Shown here: positions 36,630 to 45,854 of the stretch, piece by piece
How positions within the stretch are numbered: position 1 is the first letter of the stretch
How the letters are laid out: each line of letters starts with the position of its first letter
Origin: Saccharopolyspora sp. NFXS83
GTDB taxonomy: Bacteria > Actinomycetota > Actinomycetes > Mycobacteriales > Pseudonocardiaceae
NCBI RefSeq assembly: GCF_026241095.1
Contig: NZ_JAPFGB010000009.1
Span: 186,001-250,000, forward strand
Reading direction: 5' to 3'
DNA: 64,000 nt
Made by a program: the position numbers and the translations under genes
Notes under the pieces: generated by a model
The model's database searches: none
What the model was told of the DNA's origin: nothing
Seen by the model: only the letters and a program-made list of their open reading frames with translations

Positions 36630-36728
36630 ACTGATTCAAGACAACTGCCGACGACAAGTGCTTTTTGCGGGGAGTTCGTGGGGTGGGGTGGTCCTTCGGG
36701 GCCGCCCCGCTTCGCGTTGTGCCGGGGG

Positions 36729-37583
36729 TCAAGTGGGTTGGCGGAGGGAGCGGTCTTCGAACTTCGCCGCGTAGCCGACGATGAGGGCTCGGGATTCGGT
36801 CGCGCCGAGGGCCACTCGGTCCAGGTCGTCGACCGAGTCGCGGAACGACGCGACCCGCTCGGGGCCGTCCAGCAGCAGGCCGCACTCCTGGCTCTCCAGC
36901 AGCACGGTCGCGATGCCGTGGCTGAACTCGATGAACGTGAACGGGCCGCCGAGGCCCGCGTGCACCCCGAGATCCGTGGGCAGCACCCGCACGGTGATGT
37001 TCGGCGCCTCCGCGCAGCGCAGCAGGTGCCGCAGCTGCCCACCGGTGACGGCGGGGCCGCCGACCGGGCGGGTCAGCACCGATTCGTCGAGGTAGGCGGT
37101 GAGCTCGACCGGGGTGGCCTTGTGCAGGATCCCTTGGCGCACCTGGCGAACGTTGACCCGCTCGTCGATTTCCCCGGTGCTGCCACCGGAAGCCGCGCAG
37201 ACCGCCGTGGCGTAGCCGCGGGTCTGCAGCAGGACGGGCACGTAGCCGAGGCTGAGCTCGGTGAGCCGGGTCGCGCGCTGCTCCGCGTCGATGCAGGCGC
37301 GGGTGTGCGCGGAGAGCCCGGCCATCGCCTCCCACCAGGACGGCCGGCCCAGTTCCTCCGCCATCGTCAGCAGCTGCTCGCGGCGTTTGCCGCGCACTCT
37401 CAGCGCCGCCAGCACCGCCGCGAGGTCCGGGCCACCGATGCCGCGCTGCGCGGTTTCGATGCGGCTGATCTTCGCGATGCTCCAGCCGAGTTGTTCGGCG
37501 AGCACTCCCTGGGACATCCCTTTGTCTTTGCGCACCTTGCGGACCTCGGCCGCTAACGCTCGGGCACGGGGAGAGTTCGACAT
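36729..37583 (-). CDS. XRE-family regulator with DUF5753 domain
   Basis: A 284-residue regulator similar in plan to the one at 15402-16250. The helix-turn-helix covers ARALAAEVRKVRKDKGMSQG to LAEQLGWSIAKISRIETAQR (about 8-45), and the DUF5753 domain shows PSWWEAMAGLSAHTRACIDAE, YVPVLLQTRGYATAV and GPFTFIEFSHG. Unlike the first copy it has no DUF397 gene directly downstream, so it is an orphan of the pair. ATG 37583 immediately precedes the conserved region, and the longer upstream frame has no support. It is divergent from the LysR gene. Confidence 0.87.
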   Translation of the reverse strand: MSNSPRARALAAEVRKVRKDKGMSQGVLAEQLGWSIAKISRIETAQRGIGGPDLAAVLAALRVRGKRREQLLTMAEELGRPSWWEAMAGLSAHTRACIDAEQRATRLTELSLGYVPVLLQTRGYATAVCAASGGSTGEIDERVNVRQVRQGILHKATPVELTAYLDESVLTRPVGGPAVTGGQLRHLLRCAEAPNITVRVLPTDLGVHAGLGGPFTFIEFSHGIATVLLESQECGLLLDGPERVASFRDSVDDLDRVALGATESRALIVGYAAKFEDRSLRQPT

Positions 37584-38013
37584 GAACGTCAGAATATGGT
37601 GCTGGGGCGGAAAAATCGTCGCTCGATCAGGTATTGGTGAACCACCCGAACACCGCTGCACTCCCGACATCGCGTGCACTCGCGAGCGGTCCGGACAACC
37701 CGCGCGGAGCAGGCGGCACTGCGCCGATCCGGTGAATGATGTTGCGGGGACCCGGAATCCGGGCCCCCGCTTCCCCCAGGTCATCCGACCCCCCGGATGC
37801 CTCGCGGCGTTCCCCCGCGCCGCTGTGATCAGGTTGGCACGACCGGCCGACCCGTTTCCAGCGAAACGGCGAACAATCCCGAGGAACATGTGGCGTGCAG
37901 TCGAGATCAGTTCCCGGGGATAGACTCCCCTCGGGGAGGGCCGTCAGTCGCCCAGCGCGCGCACCGGTCGAATCACGCCGTGAGCGGGCGACACCGCACC
38001 TGTGGAAGGACGC
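37584..38013. other. Divergent intergenic region between XRE and LysR genes
   Basis: These 430 bp contain the start regions of two divergent regulators. An AT-richer patch lies at about 37585-37640 next to the XRE start. I see no gene, tRNA or clear inverted repeat. Confidence 0.45.
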
Positions 38014-39084
38014 ATGCCGTTACCCGGATCCTCCGAGATCGCAGTGGCCGAAGGCGAGCAGCGGCGGGCGCTGGCTCCGCAACCGCTGCTGGACACCACG
38101 CTGGACCAGCTGCGGACGCTGGTGGTGGTGCACGAGGCGGGCACCGCGCTGGCCGCGGCCCGGTTGCTCGGGCGCGAGCAGTCCAGCGTGCAGAAGCAGC
38201 TGGACACCCTCAACCGCAACTTCCGGGAGCTGTGCGGGGAAGCGCTCGTGCTCAAGCAGGGCAGGGGCAAGGACGCGCTGTTCACCGCGACCGGTGAGGC
38301 GCTGGTCGAACGGGCACGGGACACCCTGGACGACTGGCTGGAGGTCGTCACCGATTCCCGGCGGCGCGTCGGCGGCTCGCTGCGGGTGGGCACCACCCGG
38401 TTCACGCTCGGCTTCCTGACGCCCGCGGTGGAGCAGGTCGCGGCGGACTTCCGCGCCGACGGCGTGGACCTGAAGGTGGTGCACCTGCGGACCCGGAACC
38501 TGCTGGAAGCGTTGCGCGCCAACGAGGTCGACCTGGTCTGCGGCAGCACGCTCACCCACGTCGGCGCCGACCCGGACGGGCTCGACGTGCTGGAGTGGCG
38601 CCGCAGCGGGCTCACCCTGGTCACGAACCTCGACCGGCGGCTGGTGGCCGGGCCGGCGGTGCGGGCGGCGGCGCTGCCGCGGCTGCCGCTGGTCATCGCG
38701 GGTAGCGGGCTCGTCGCGGAGTTCCTGCGCGGGTGGTTCGGCGCGGATTACCGCGGCGCGTTGAACGTGGCAGGCGAGGTGGACGACGTGCGCTACGGCT
38801 TCGAACTGCTCAGCTCCGGGCTGCTGCACGGCTGCATGCTGGTCACCCGAGGTGTCGCGGAGGCGGCGATGGACGGGCGGCTGCCCGACGGTCGCGGCCT
38901 GCGCACGCTGGACGTGCTCGGCGATCTGGAGCCGAAGCTGGAGGTGCTGGTCGGCGCCTTCGCCCGGGGCGGCGAGCGCGAGCAGCACGACGGCGCGCAC
39001 CCGCTGAACCGCTTGTGGGAAGCACTGGCCCGGCAGCACTCCCAGTGGAACGAGAACCGGGCTACGCGCTCCACTGTGTACTGA
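38014..39084 (+). CDS. LysR-like transcriptional regulator
   Basis: A 356-residue protein with an N-terminal winged helix (about 30-90: LDQLRTLVVVHEAGTALAAARLLGREQSSVQKQLDTLNRNF, read as TLVVVHEAGTALAAA and EQSSVQKQLDTLNR) in the LysR pattern, a linker helix, and a periplasmic-binding-like effector domain starting LRVGTTRFTLGFLTP. GGAAGGA three bases before ATG 38014 supports the start. The leader of about 30 residues before the DNA-binding domain is longer than in most LysR proteins. Target and ligand are unknown; the SGNH hydrolase gene follows after about 100 bp. Confidence 0.8.
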   Translation: MPLPGSSEIAVAEGEQRRALAPQPLLDTTLDQLRTLVVVHEAGTALAAARLLGREQSSVQKQLDTLNRNFRELCGEALVLKQGRGKDALFTATGEALVERARDTLDDWLEVVTDSRRRVGGSLRVGTTRFTLGFLTPAVEQVAADFRADGVDLKVVHLRTRNLLEALRANEVDLVCGSTLTHVGADPDGLDVLEWRRSGLTLVTNLDRRLVAGPAVRAAALPRLPLVIAGSGLVAEFLRGWFGADYRGALNVAGEVDDVRYGFELLSSGLLHGCMLVTRGVAEAAMDGRLPDGRGLRTLDVLGDLEPKLEVLVGAFARGGEREQHDGAHPLNRLWEALARQHSQWNENRATRSTVY

Positions 39085-39190
39085 CGGCCGCGCCGCGCCC
39101 GCCGGGGTGGCCGAGGAGTTCGCCGAGTCGTCTCCGGGTGGCCACCGGTTCCTCACCGCGGGTGAGCTCGCGGCGGTGAAGGTGATGCGC

Positions 39191-40069
39191 GTGAGCGAGC
39201 GGAGAACGGGATCCGCGACCGGGCGGCCGGTGCGCGGCCTGGTCGCGCTGGGCGATTCGACGACCCTCGGCATGGGTGATCGCCTGCCGGGCGGCGGGTG
39301 GCGCGGCTTCGCCCGGCTGCTCGCGGACGCGCTGGGCGGGCCCGGCCGGATCCGGTACGCGAACCTCGCCACCTCCGGCGCGCGGGTGCGCGACGTGCAC
39401 GACGTGCAGCTGCCCGCCGCGCTGCGGTTGCGGCCCGACGCCGCCGTGCTGGTGGTCGGCATGAACGACACGCTGCGCTCCGACTTCGACCCGGTGCTGC
39501 TGCGGCGGCGGCTGGACGTGGTGATCGGTGAGCTGACCGCGGCGGGAGCGGTCGTGGTGACCGCGCGGTACCACGACCACGGGCGGGTGTTCCGGTTGCC
39601 CGCGCCGCTGCGCCGCGCGCTGCGCAAGCGGATCGACCAGGTGAACGCGGTGCTCGACGAGGTGGTCGCCCGCTACGGCGCGCAGTGCGTGGACCTGGAC
39701 GCGCTGCCCGGGGCGTACGAGCTCGGCACCTGGTCGGTGGACCGGCTGCACCCCTCGGAACTCGGGCATCGGCGGCTGGCGCGGGCGATGGCGCAGCGGC
39801 TGCTCGCCGCCGGGTGCCGGGTGCCGGAACCGGTGAGCCTGCGGTGTTCCGGCGGCGCCCGGATCACGCCGTGGCACCACCTGGCTTGGCTGGTGTTCCG
39901 GGGTGTGCCGTGGCTGGTGCGGCGCGGATCCGACCTGTTGCCGCACGGGGTGGCGGTGATGGCGCGGGAGGTCGTCGAGTCGCGGCGGGAACGCCGGGCT
40001 CGGCGCGGACTGCGGCTGGTCGAGCCGGTGCGGCCCGAGGACGTGGTCGTGCGACCGGATGCCGGATAG
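39191..40069 (+). CDS. SGNH/GDSL hydrolase
   Basis: A 292-residue esterase-like protein. Block I is VALGDSTTLGMGD with nucleophile S23, block III is VVGMNDTLR and block V is DRLHPSELGH with the catalytic Asp-His. The C-terminal 80 residues (WHHLAWLVFRGVPWLVRRG and an Arg-rich tail) are not part of the domain. GTG 39191 is spaced eight bases from AAGG; an ATG at 39185 and a GTG at 39107 are alternatives. It probably acts in the cytoplasm, since no signal peptide is visible. The substrate is unknown. Confidence 0.8.
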   Translation: MSERRTGSATGRPVRGLVALGDSTTLGMGDRLPGGGWRGFARLLADALGGPGRIRYANLATSGARVRDVHDVQLPAALRLRPDAAVLVVGMNDTLRSDFDPVLLRRRLDVVIGELTAAGAVVVTARYHDHGRVFRLPAPLRRALRKRIDQVNAVLDEVVARYGAQCVDLDALPGAYELGTWSVDRLHPSELGHRRLARAMAQRLLAAGCRVPEPVSLRCSGGARITPWHHLAWLVFRGVPWLVRRGSDLLPHGVAVMAREVVESRRERRARRGLRLVEPVRPEDVVVRPDAG

Positions 40070-40234
40070 CCGGGGCGCTGTCGCGTCCCGCGTTCGTTTG
40101 TCACGCACGTGAGCATTCGGGGTTCTCGCTTCACTCGGACGGCCCAACCTGGAGCTCCGAAGAACGTGAATTGATTTCATTTTTGCTGGTCTTCGATTAG
40201 CGTCCGGCGTCGACGACGACGAGAGGACTCGCAG

Positions 40235-43144
40235 ATGGCCGGGCAGCGAATCGTGGCGGCGCTCAGCGTCGGCGCCGTCCTCGGCGCCTTGATCGTGACC
40301 CCCTCCGCCGCCGCGGCCCCCGAGCCGCCCGCCGCGGGCTCCGAACAGGCCGCGTCCGCGCCGGACGTGCCGCAGGTGCCGGACCACTGCGGCGGGCAGT
40401 GCCACCACATCCTGCCGCCGGGCCAGAACGGCAACGCCACGCTGGCCGAGCTCGCCGGACACCTGCTGCTCGGCACGAAGCCGCCGCACTCCGCCGACCA
40501 GACCGCGCCCTACGACGAGCTGGCCTCGGGGTACTCGAAGCTCACCACCGGCACCATCGACGAGTTCTTCAACGACAACTCCTTCGGCGTCCGCCCCGAC
40601 GACGTCGAGCGCACCTACCACCCGCGCGAAGACGTCACCGTGGTCCGGGACAAGACCGCGGGCATCCCGCACGTCTACGGCGACACCCGCGACGGCACCA
40701 CCTTCGGCGCCGGCTACACGACGGCCGAGGACAAGCTGTTCCTGATGGACGTGCTGCGCCGGGCCGGTCGCGGCGAGGTCAGCTCCTTCGCGGGCGGCGC
40801 CCCCGCGAACCGCGAGCTGGAACAGGGCTTCTTCGCCACCTCGCCCTACACGGAGCACGAGCTGGAGCAGCAGATCGAGTCCGCCCGCAGCGCGGGGCCG
40901 CGCGGAGAGCAGGCGCTCGCCGACGCGAAGTCCTACGTGGACGGCATCAACACCTACATCCGCGAAGCGCACGACGGCCGCTACTTCCCCGGCGAGTACG
41001 TGGCGACCGGGCACGTGGACCCGATCACCAACGCCGGGGAGATCGAGCCGTTCGAGCTCACCGACCTCGTCGTGCTCGCCTCGCTGGTCGGGGCGCAGTT
41101 CGGTGGTGGCGGCGGCAACGAAGTGCAGCAGGCCGTGGCGCGGATGTCGCTGCACGAGCGCTTCGGCCCCGAGCGCGGCGAGCAGGTGTGGCGCACCTTC
41201 CGCGCCGAGAACGACCCCGAGTCGATCTCCACCGTCCACGACGGATCGTTCCCGTACGCGGTCTCCCCGGAGAACCCGCAGGGCGCGGCGATGCCCGATC
41301 CGGGATCGGTGACCGAGCAGCAGCTCGTGTTCGACCCCACCGGCTCCGCCGCCGAACCCGAAGACCGCGATCAGCGCCAGACCCCGGTCGCGCGGCCGGA
41401 AGGCGTCCCCGACCAGAACGACCGGGCCGCCCAAGCGGAAGCGCTGCGCGGCATGTTCGACGACGGCGTAGTCCCCGCTGACATGGCCGAGCCGCGCGGC
41501 ATGTCCAACGCGCTGCTCGTGTCCGGCGAGCACACCGACAGCGGCAACCCGATCGCCGTGTTCGGCCCGCAGACCGGCTACTTCGCCCCGCAGCTGCTGA
41601 CCCTGCAGGAACTCCAAGGGCCGGGGATCTCGTCGAAGGGCGCCTCGTTCGCCGGCCTGAGCTTCTACACGCTGCTCGGCCGCGGCCAGGACTACTCGTG
41701 GAGCGCCACCACGGCCGCGCAGGACATCATCGACACCTACGCCGTCGAGCTGTGCGCGCCCGACGGCGGGCCCGTCACCAAGGACTCCGACCACTACCTG
41801 TTCCGCGGCGAATGCCTGCCGATGCAGCAGGTCGAGCGGCAGAACTCCTGGGAACCCAACCTGGGCGACGACACCCCCGCCGGGTCGTACCGGCTGGTCT
41901 CGTTCCGCACCCGCTACGGGCCGGTGACGCACCGCGCCACCATCGACGGCAAACCCGTCGCCTACAGCACCGTGCGCTCGACCTTCCAGCACGAGGTCGA
42001 CTCGATCATCGGCTTCCAGCGCTTCAACGACCCCGCCGAGATCACCTCTCCGGAGGCGTTCCAGCGCGCCGCGGAGGACGTGAACTACACGTTCAACTGG
42101 TTCTACGCCGACTCCGAGCACATCGCGCACTTCAACTCGGGCGACAACGTGGTCCGCAACCCCGAGGTGGACCCGGCGATGCCCGTCGTGTCCGACCCCG
42201 AATTCGAGTGGCAGGGCTGGAACCCGGACGGGAACACGGCGGACTACGCGCCGTTCGAGGAGCACCCGCGCGCCATCGACCAGGACTACCTCGTCAGCTG
42301 GAACAACAAGCAGGCTCCCGGCACCAGCGGCGCCGACTGGAGCAAGGGCGCCGTGCAGCGCGGTGACCTGCTCGACTCCCGAGTCCGCGGGCTCGTGGCC
42401 GAAGGCGGCGTGGACCGGGCCGGGCTCACCCAGGCGATGGAGGAGGCCGGGCTGGCCGACCTGCGCGCCGAGCGGGTGCTCCCGGACCTGCTGAAGGTGC
42501 TCGACAGCGCCCCGAGCGACGATCCCGAGCTCACCGCGCGGATCGGCTCGCTGCGCGACTGGCTCAACGACGGCGGGCTGCGCACCGAGACCGAACCGGG
42601 CAGCCGCGAGTACGCCCACGCTGAGGCGATCGAGCTCATGGACGCCTGGTGGCCGCTGCTGGTGCGCGGCACCTTCGAGCCCGCGGTCGGTGCGGACGCG
42701 TACCAGGCGCTGACCGCTGCCGAGCACATCAACGAGTCGCCGTCCGGGTGGCAGAACGAGGAACCCGGCGAGCACGTCGGGCAGGCCCACCAGGGATCCG
42801 CGTTCCTGACCGGCTGGTACGGGCAGGTGTCGAAGAACCTGCGCGGCGCGCTCGGCGAGGACGTTCCCGGCGGATTCGGGCAGGGTGCTCCGGGGCCGGG
42901 GAACTCGTTGTGCGGCGACGGGAGCCTCGACGCCTGCCGCCAAGCGCTCGTCGACAGCCTCGCGGCGGCCGGCGCGACACCGGCCGAGCAGACCTATCCG
43001 GGTGACGCGGACTGCGAGCCCGGCGACCAGTGGTGCGCCGACGCGATCATCCAGAACAAGATCGGCGGCATCGCCCACGACCCGATCAGCTGGCAGAACC
43101 GCCCCACCTACCAGCAGGTCGTCGAATTCCCCTCCCACCGCTGA
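40235..43144 (+). CDS. Secreted penicillin acylase family (Ntn hydrolase) protein
   Basis: A 969-residue precursor of the S45 family, which self-cleaves into alpha and beta chains and hydrolyses amide bonds (penicillins, acyl-homoserine lactones, lipopeptide side chains). A signal peptide covers about 1-28 (ending PSAAAA). The alpha chain has VVRDKTAGIPHVYGDTRDG, GYTTAEDKLFLMDVLRRAGRG. The beta-chain nucleophile is predicted at S424 in RGMSNALLVSG, followed by GPQTGYFAPQLL. A later NNKQAPG motif is conserved in the family. The protein is longer than typical because of extra segments around 330-410. Four family A repeats follow. Confidence 0.9.
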   Translation: MAGQRIVAALSVGAVLGALIVTPSAAAAPEPPAAGSEQAASAPDVPQVPDHCGGQCHHILPPGQNGNATLAELAGHLLLGTKPPHSADQTAPYDELASGYSKLTTGTIDEFFNDNSFGVRPDDVERTYHPREDVTVVRDKTAGIPHVYGDTRDGTTFGAGYTTAEDKLFLMDVLRRAGRGEVSSFAGGAPANRELEQGFFATSPYTEHELEQQIESARSAGPRGEQALADAKSYVDGINTYIREAHDGRYFPGEYVATGHVDPITNAGEIEPFELTDLVVLASLVGAQFGGGGGNEVQQAVARMSLHERFGPERGEQVWRTFRAENDPESISTVHDGSFPYAVSPENPQGAAMPDPGSVTEQQLVFDPTGSAAEPEDRDQRQTPVARPEGVPDQNDRAAQAEALRGMFDDGVVPADMAEPRGMSNALLVSGEHTDSGNPIAVFGPQTGYFAPQLLTLQELQGPGISSKGASFAGLSFYTLLGRGQDYSWSATTAAQDIIDTYAVELCAPDGGPVTKDSDHYLFRGECLPMQQVERQNSWEPNLGDDTPAGSYRLVSFRTRYGPVTHRATIDGKPVAYSTVRSTFQHEVDSIIGFQRFNDPAEITSPEAFQRAAEDVNYTFNWFYADSEHIAHFNSGDNVVRNPEVDPAMPVVSDPEFEWQGWNPDGNTADYAPFEEHPRAIDQDYLVSWNNKQAPGTSGADWSKGAVQRGDLLDSRVRGLVAEGGVDRAGLTQAMEEAGLADLRAERVLPDLLKVLDSAPSDDPELTARIGSLRDWLNDGGLRTETEPGSREYAHAEAIELMDAWWPLLVRGTFEPAVGADAYQALTAAEHINESPSGWQNEEPGEHVGQAHQGSAFLTGWYGQVSKNLRGALGEDVPGGFGQGAPGPGNSLCGDGSLDACRQALVDSLAAAGATPAEQTYPGDADCEPGDQWCADAIIQNKIGGIAHDPISWQNRPTYQQVVEFPSHR

Positions 43145-43162
43145 CCCCTCGCGCCACGACCG

Positions 43163-43213
43163 GAGTGAGCGGACCGTTCGTCCAAGGGGATTGGTCGAAG
43201 GGTCCGTTGACTC
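43163..43213. repeat. Family A repeat, copy 9 (variant GTGAGC type)
   Basis: Left arm GAGTGAGCGGACCGTTCG, core TCCAA-gggga-TTGGT, right arm CGAAGGGTCCGTTGACTC. The arms have several mismatches. It lies 18 bp after the acylase stop. Confidence 0.85.
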
Positions 43214-43254
43214 GGATCCGCAGTGGGGTCGAGTGGTGCGGATGGCGGGTTGGG

Positions 43255-43301
43255 GTGAGCGGATCGTTCGTCCAACCGGATTGGTCGAAGGGTCCGTTCA
43301 C
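43255..43301. repeat. Family A repeat, copy 10 (variant GTGAGC type)
   Basis: Core TCCAA-ccgga-TTGGT with arms GTGAGCGGATCG / GGGTCCGTTCAC. It is part of the four-copy array. Confidence 0.85.
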
Positions 43302-43348
43302 TCGTTCCGGAGGTGGGCCGTGCGTGTGAAGGAGGAGTGTGGGTTGGG

Positions 43349-43396
43349 GTGAGCGGACCGTTCGTCCAACCGGATTGGTCGAAGGGTCCGTTGACT
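43349..43396. repeat. Family A repeat, copy 11 (variant GTGAGC type)
   Basis: Core TCCAA-ccgga-TTGGT with arms GTGAGCGGACCG / GGGTCCGTTGAC. It is part of the four-copy array. Confidence 0.85.
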
Positions 43397-43437
43397 CGGA
43401 TCGCAGTGGGGTCGAGTGGTGCGGATCGTGGGTTGGG

Positions 43438-43484
43438 GTGAGCGGACCGTTCGTCCAAGGGGATTGGTCGAACGGTCCGTTCAC
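43438..43484. repeat. Family A repeat, copy 12 (variant GTGAGC type)
   Basis: Core TCCAA-gggga-TTGGT with right arm CGAACGGTCCGTTCAC. It is the last of the four-copy array and followed by 160 bp without a feature. Confidence 0.85.
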
Positions 43485-43647
43485 TCCGACAGCGATGTGG
43501 GCGGGCTCGGGGTGATTGCGCGGAGTGTCGGAAAAGCCGTTCGTGGCAAGGCATTCGGCGCAGCCGGATCATGCGGTCGTGGTGTTCCCGGCCGGTGTTC
43601 GCGTGCACTAGTCTCGCGGCGGCACAATCGACGACCTTGGGGGCACC

Positions 43648-44040
43648 TTGGCCACGTGGGACGACATTGCCGCATTTGTCCGATCCGAATACCGGGTCAT
43701 CGAGGACACCGGTGACGAGATCCGAATCCTCATCGAATACGAGGACGAGCGGAGCCAGGTCATCATGGTCTGCCGCGAAGTGCTGGACAAGCAGGAGGAT
43801 TGGGTCCAGGTCGCCTCGGTGTGCGGACTCGTCGCCGACGTCGACCTGCAGCTGCTGCTCAAGGAGATCGGCGAGACCTCCGTGGTGTGCGGCGCCGTGA
43901 TCATGGGCGAGCACGTGGTGCTGCGGCATTCGCTGCCGTTGCTGAACCTGGACATCAACGAGTTCCTCGACCCGCTGCAGTTGGTCGCCGACACCGCCGA
44001 CCACCTGGAGGAGACCTTCTTCGGCGGCGACGGCTACTGA
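43648..44040 (+). CDS. YbjN-like small acidic protein
   Basis: A 130-residue acidic soluble protein. The alternation of short strands and helices (DEIRILIEYEDERSQVIMVC, then DWVQVASVCGLVADVDLQLL, then VVCGAVIMGEHVVLRHSLPL) and the final helix LDPLQLVADTADHLEETFFG resemble YbjN and type III chaperone-like proteins. The TTG start at 43648 follows GGGGG at suitable spacing. Function is unknown; relatives are thought to be regulatory or chaperone-like. It lies between the acylase and sulfatase genes on the same strand. Confidence 0.65.
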   Translation: MATWDDIAAFVRSEYRVIEDTGDEIRILIEYEDERSQVIMVCREVLDKQEDWVQVASVCGLVADVDLQLLLKEIGETSVVCGAVIMGEHVVLRHSLPLLNLDINEFLDPLQLVADTADHLEETFFGGDGY

Positions 44041-44183
44041 TTCTCCCGGTCGCGCGTTCAACGGCGAACGCGCCGAGCCGGATCGATTCAACGACGCAGG
44101 ACTACCCGATGAGATGCGCCTGATCGTGTTCTGGTCCGGCCGGAATCTTGACTTCTCCGTCGCATTCCGTGGAAAACGAGAGC

Positions 44184-45854
44184 ATGGCCCGATTCCGCTC
44201 CCTTTCCGGATCGTCTCGCGCGCCGCTGGCATTGCTGCTGATCGTCGGAGCGGTGCTGGCCGGGTGCACCGCCACGCGCCCCGCCGCGCAACCCCGGGTG
44301 CAGGCGGGCAAGCCGAACGTCGTCATGGTGATGACCGACGACCAGTGGCTCGACAGCATGCGGTTCATGCCGAACGTGCAGCGGATCCTCGGGCTCGGCG
44401 GGGTCACGTTCGACCAGTACTACGCGTCGTTCCCGCTGTGCTGCCCGTCCCGCTCGACATTCCTCAGCGGACAGTTGGCGCACAACAACGGGGTGCGGCA
44501 CAACGCGGCCCCGCTCGGCGGCTACGACATGCTCGACGAGGCGAACACGCTGCCCGTCTGGATGCAGCGCGCCGGCTACGTCACCTCGCACATCGGCAAG
44601 TACCCCAACGGCTACGGCAAGACCGAGGAGACGCACGTACCGCCGGGTTGGGACGAGTGGCGCGGATCGGTGGACCCGACCACCTACGACATGTACGGCT
44701 ACCGGCTCAACGAGAACGGGACGATGCGCACCTACGGCGACCCGTGGGTGCAGGACCCGGAGCTGTACCAGACCGACGTGTACCGGGACAAAGGGATCGA
44801 TTTCATCAACCGGCGGTCGGCGGCAGGTGAGCCGTTCTTCCTCAGCCTGGCCTTCCTCGCCCCGCACGGGGAGAACGTGCACGGCGCGCCGACCAACGGC
44901 GACTTCTTCCGCGTGGGCCGCGGGCCGCGCCCGGCGTTGCGGCACCAGGGCGCGTTCTCCGAGGAGCAGGTGCCGAACGACCCGTCCTACGGCGAGGCGG
45001 ACATGAGCGACAAGCCGCGCTTCCTGCGGGACTACCCGTCGATCGCGGTGAACACCGACACCGAGATCACCGAGAGCTACCGGCTCCGGCTGGAGTCGTT
45101 GCTCGCGGTGGACGAGGCGGTGCAGCGGCTCGTCGACGCGCTGCGCGCGAACGGGCAGCTGGAGAACACCTACCTGCTGTTCGCCTCGGACAACGGTTTC
45201 TTCTTCGGCCAGCACCGGGTGCCGACGGGCAAGTTCCTGCCGCACGAGGCCGCCGCGCACGTGCCGCTGCTGATCCGGGGCCCTGGCCTCGCGGCCGGCA
45301 CGCACGCGCGGGAGCTGAGCACGAACACCGACCTCACCGCGACCATCGCCGACATCGGGCAGGCGGAACCGACGCTCGCGCTGGACGGGCGATCCCTGCT
45401 GCCGTTCGCGCAGGATCCGCGGCTGCGCACCGGCAGGCCGCTGCTGCACGAGGCCGGGGAGGGCGCGTTCCACACCCCGGTGCGGCCGGGTGGGCCGGGG
45501 AGTTCCGGTGCACCGGCGGAGGACGTGTCCGTCGGGCTCGCGGCGGGAGCGGGCGACCTGGACCAGGACGGCACCGCCTCACCCCGGCCGGGCAAGCCGC
45601 GCGACGACCACAGCCAGGTGCTCGACGCGGCCTACGAGGCGATCCGCACCGAGCGCTACCTCTACGTCCGCTACGTCAGCGGCGCCCACGAGCTCTACGA
45701 CCTGGCGATCGACCCGCACGAACTGGCGTCGAAGCACAACGACGCCCGCTACGCCGAAGTGCGCGCGTTCCTCGACGCCCGGCTCGACGAGCTCCAGGAC
45801 TGCCGGGGCGCGGCTTGCGGCGAGGACGTCCCGCCCGCCCCGCAACCGAGCTGA
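44184..45854 (+). CDS. Lipoprotein sulfatase with formylglycine motif
   Basis: A 556-residue sulfatase. The signal peptide ends in a lipobox with C28 (LAGC), so it is a membrane-anchored exported lipoprotein. The metal-binding VMVMTDDQ (about 48-54) and the modification motif C86-C-P-S-R-S-T (first Cys converted to formylglycine by FGE) are complete, and IGKYPNGYGK gives a further active-site Lys. Aspartate and Asn ligands sit in LLFASDNGFFFGQH. An insertion rich in Gly and Pro occurs near 440-480. No FGE gene is in the window. ATG 44184 has GGAAAACGAG upstream. Confidence 0.9.
   Translation: MARFRSLSGSSRAPLALLLIVGAVLAGCTATRPAAQPRVQAGKPNVVMVMTDDQWLDSMRFMPNVQRILGLGGVTFDQYYASFPLCCPSRSTFLSGQLAHNNGVRHNAAPLGGYDMLDEANTLPVWMQRAGYVTSHIGKYPNGYGKTEETHVPPGWDEWRGSVDPTTYDMYGYRLNENGTMRTYGDPWVQDPELYQTDVYRDKGIDFINRRSAAGEPFFLSLAFLAPHGENVHGAPTNGDFFRVGRGPRPALRHQGAFSEEQVPNDPSYGEADMSDKPRFLRDYPSIAVNTDTEITESYRLRLESLLAVDEAVQRLVDALRANGQLENTYLLFASDNGFFFGQHRVPTGKFLPHEAAAHVPLLIRGPGLAAGTHARELSTNTDLTATIADIGQAEPTLALDGRSLLPFAQDPRLRTGRPLLHEAGEGAFHTPVRPGGPGSSGAPAEDVSVGLAAGAGDLDQDGTASPRPGKPRDDHSQVLDAAYEAIRTERYLYVRYVSGAHELYDLAIDPHELASKHNDARYAEVRAFLDARLDELQDCRGAACGEDVPPAPQPS

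Noticed and set aside
39062-43138. A 1358-codon open frame on the minus strand antisense to the penicillin acylase gene
   Set aside because: It is the complement of a strongly supported gene in a high-GC genome, with Arg/Gly/Val/Ala-rich composition and no domain similarity.
43163-43484. Possible CRISPR array
   Set aside because: The repeats are palindromes of about 48 bp with arms that pair, spacers partly repeat one another, and there are no cas genes. It is a family A array.
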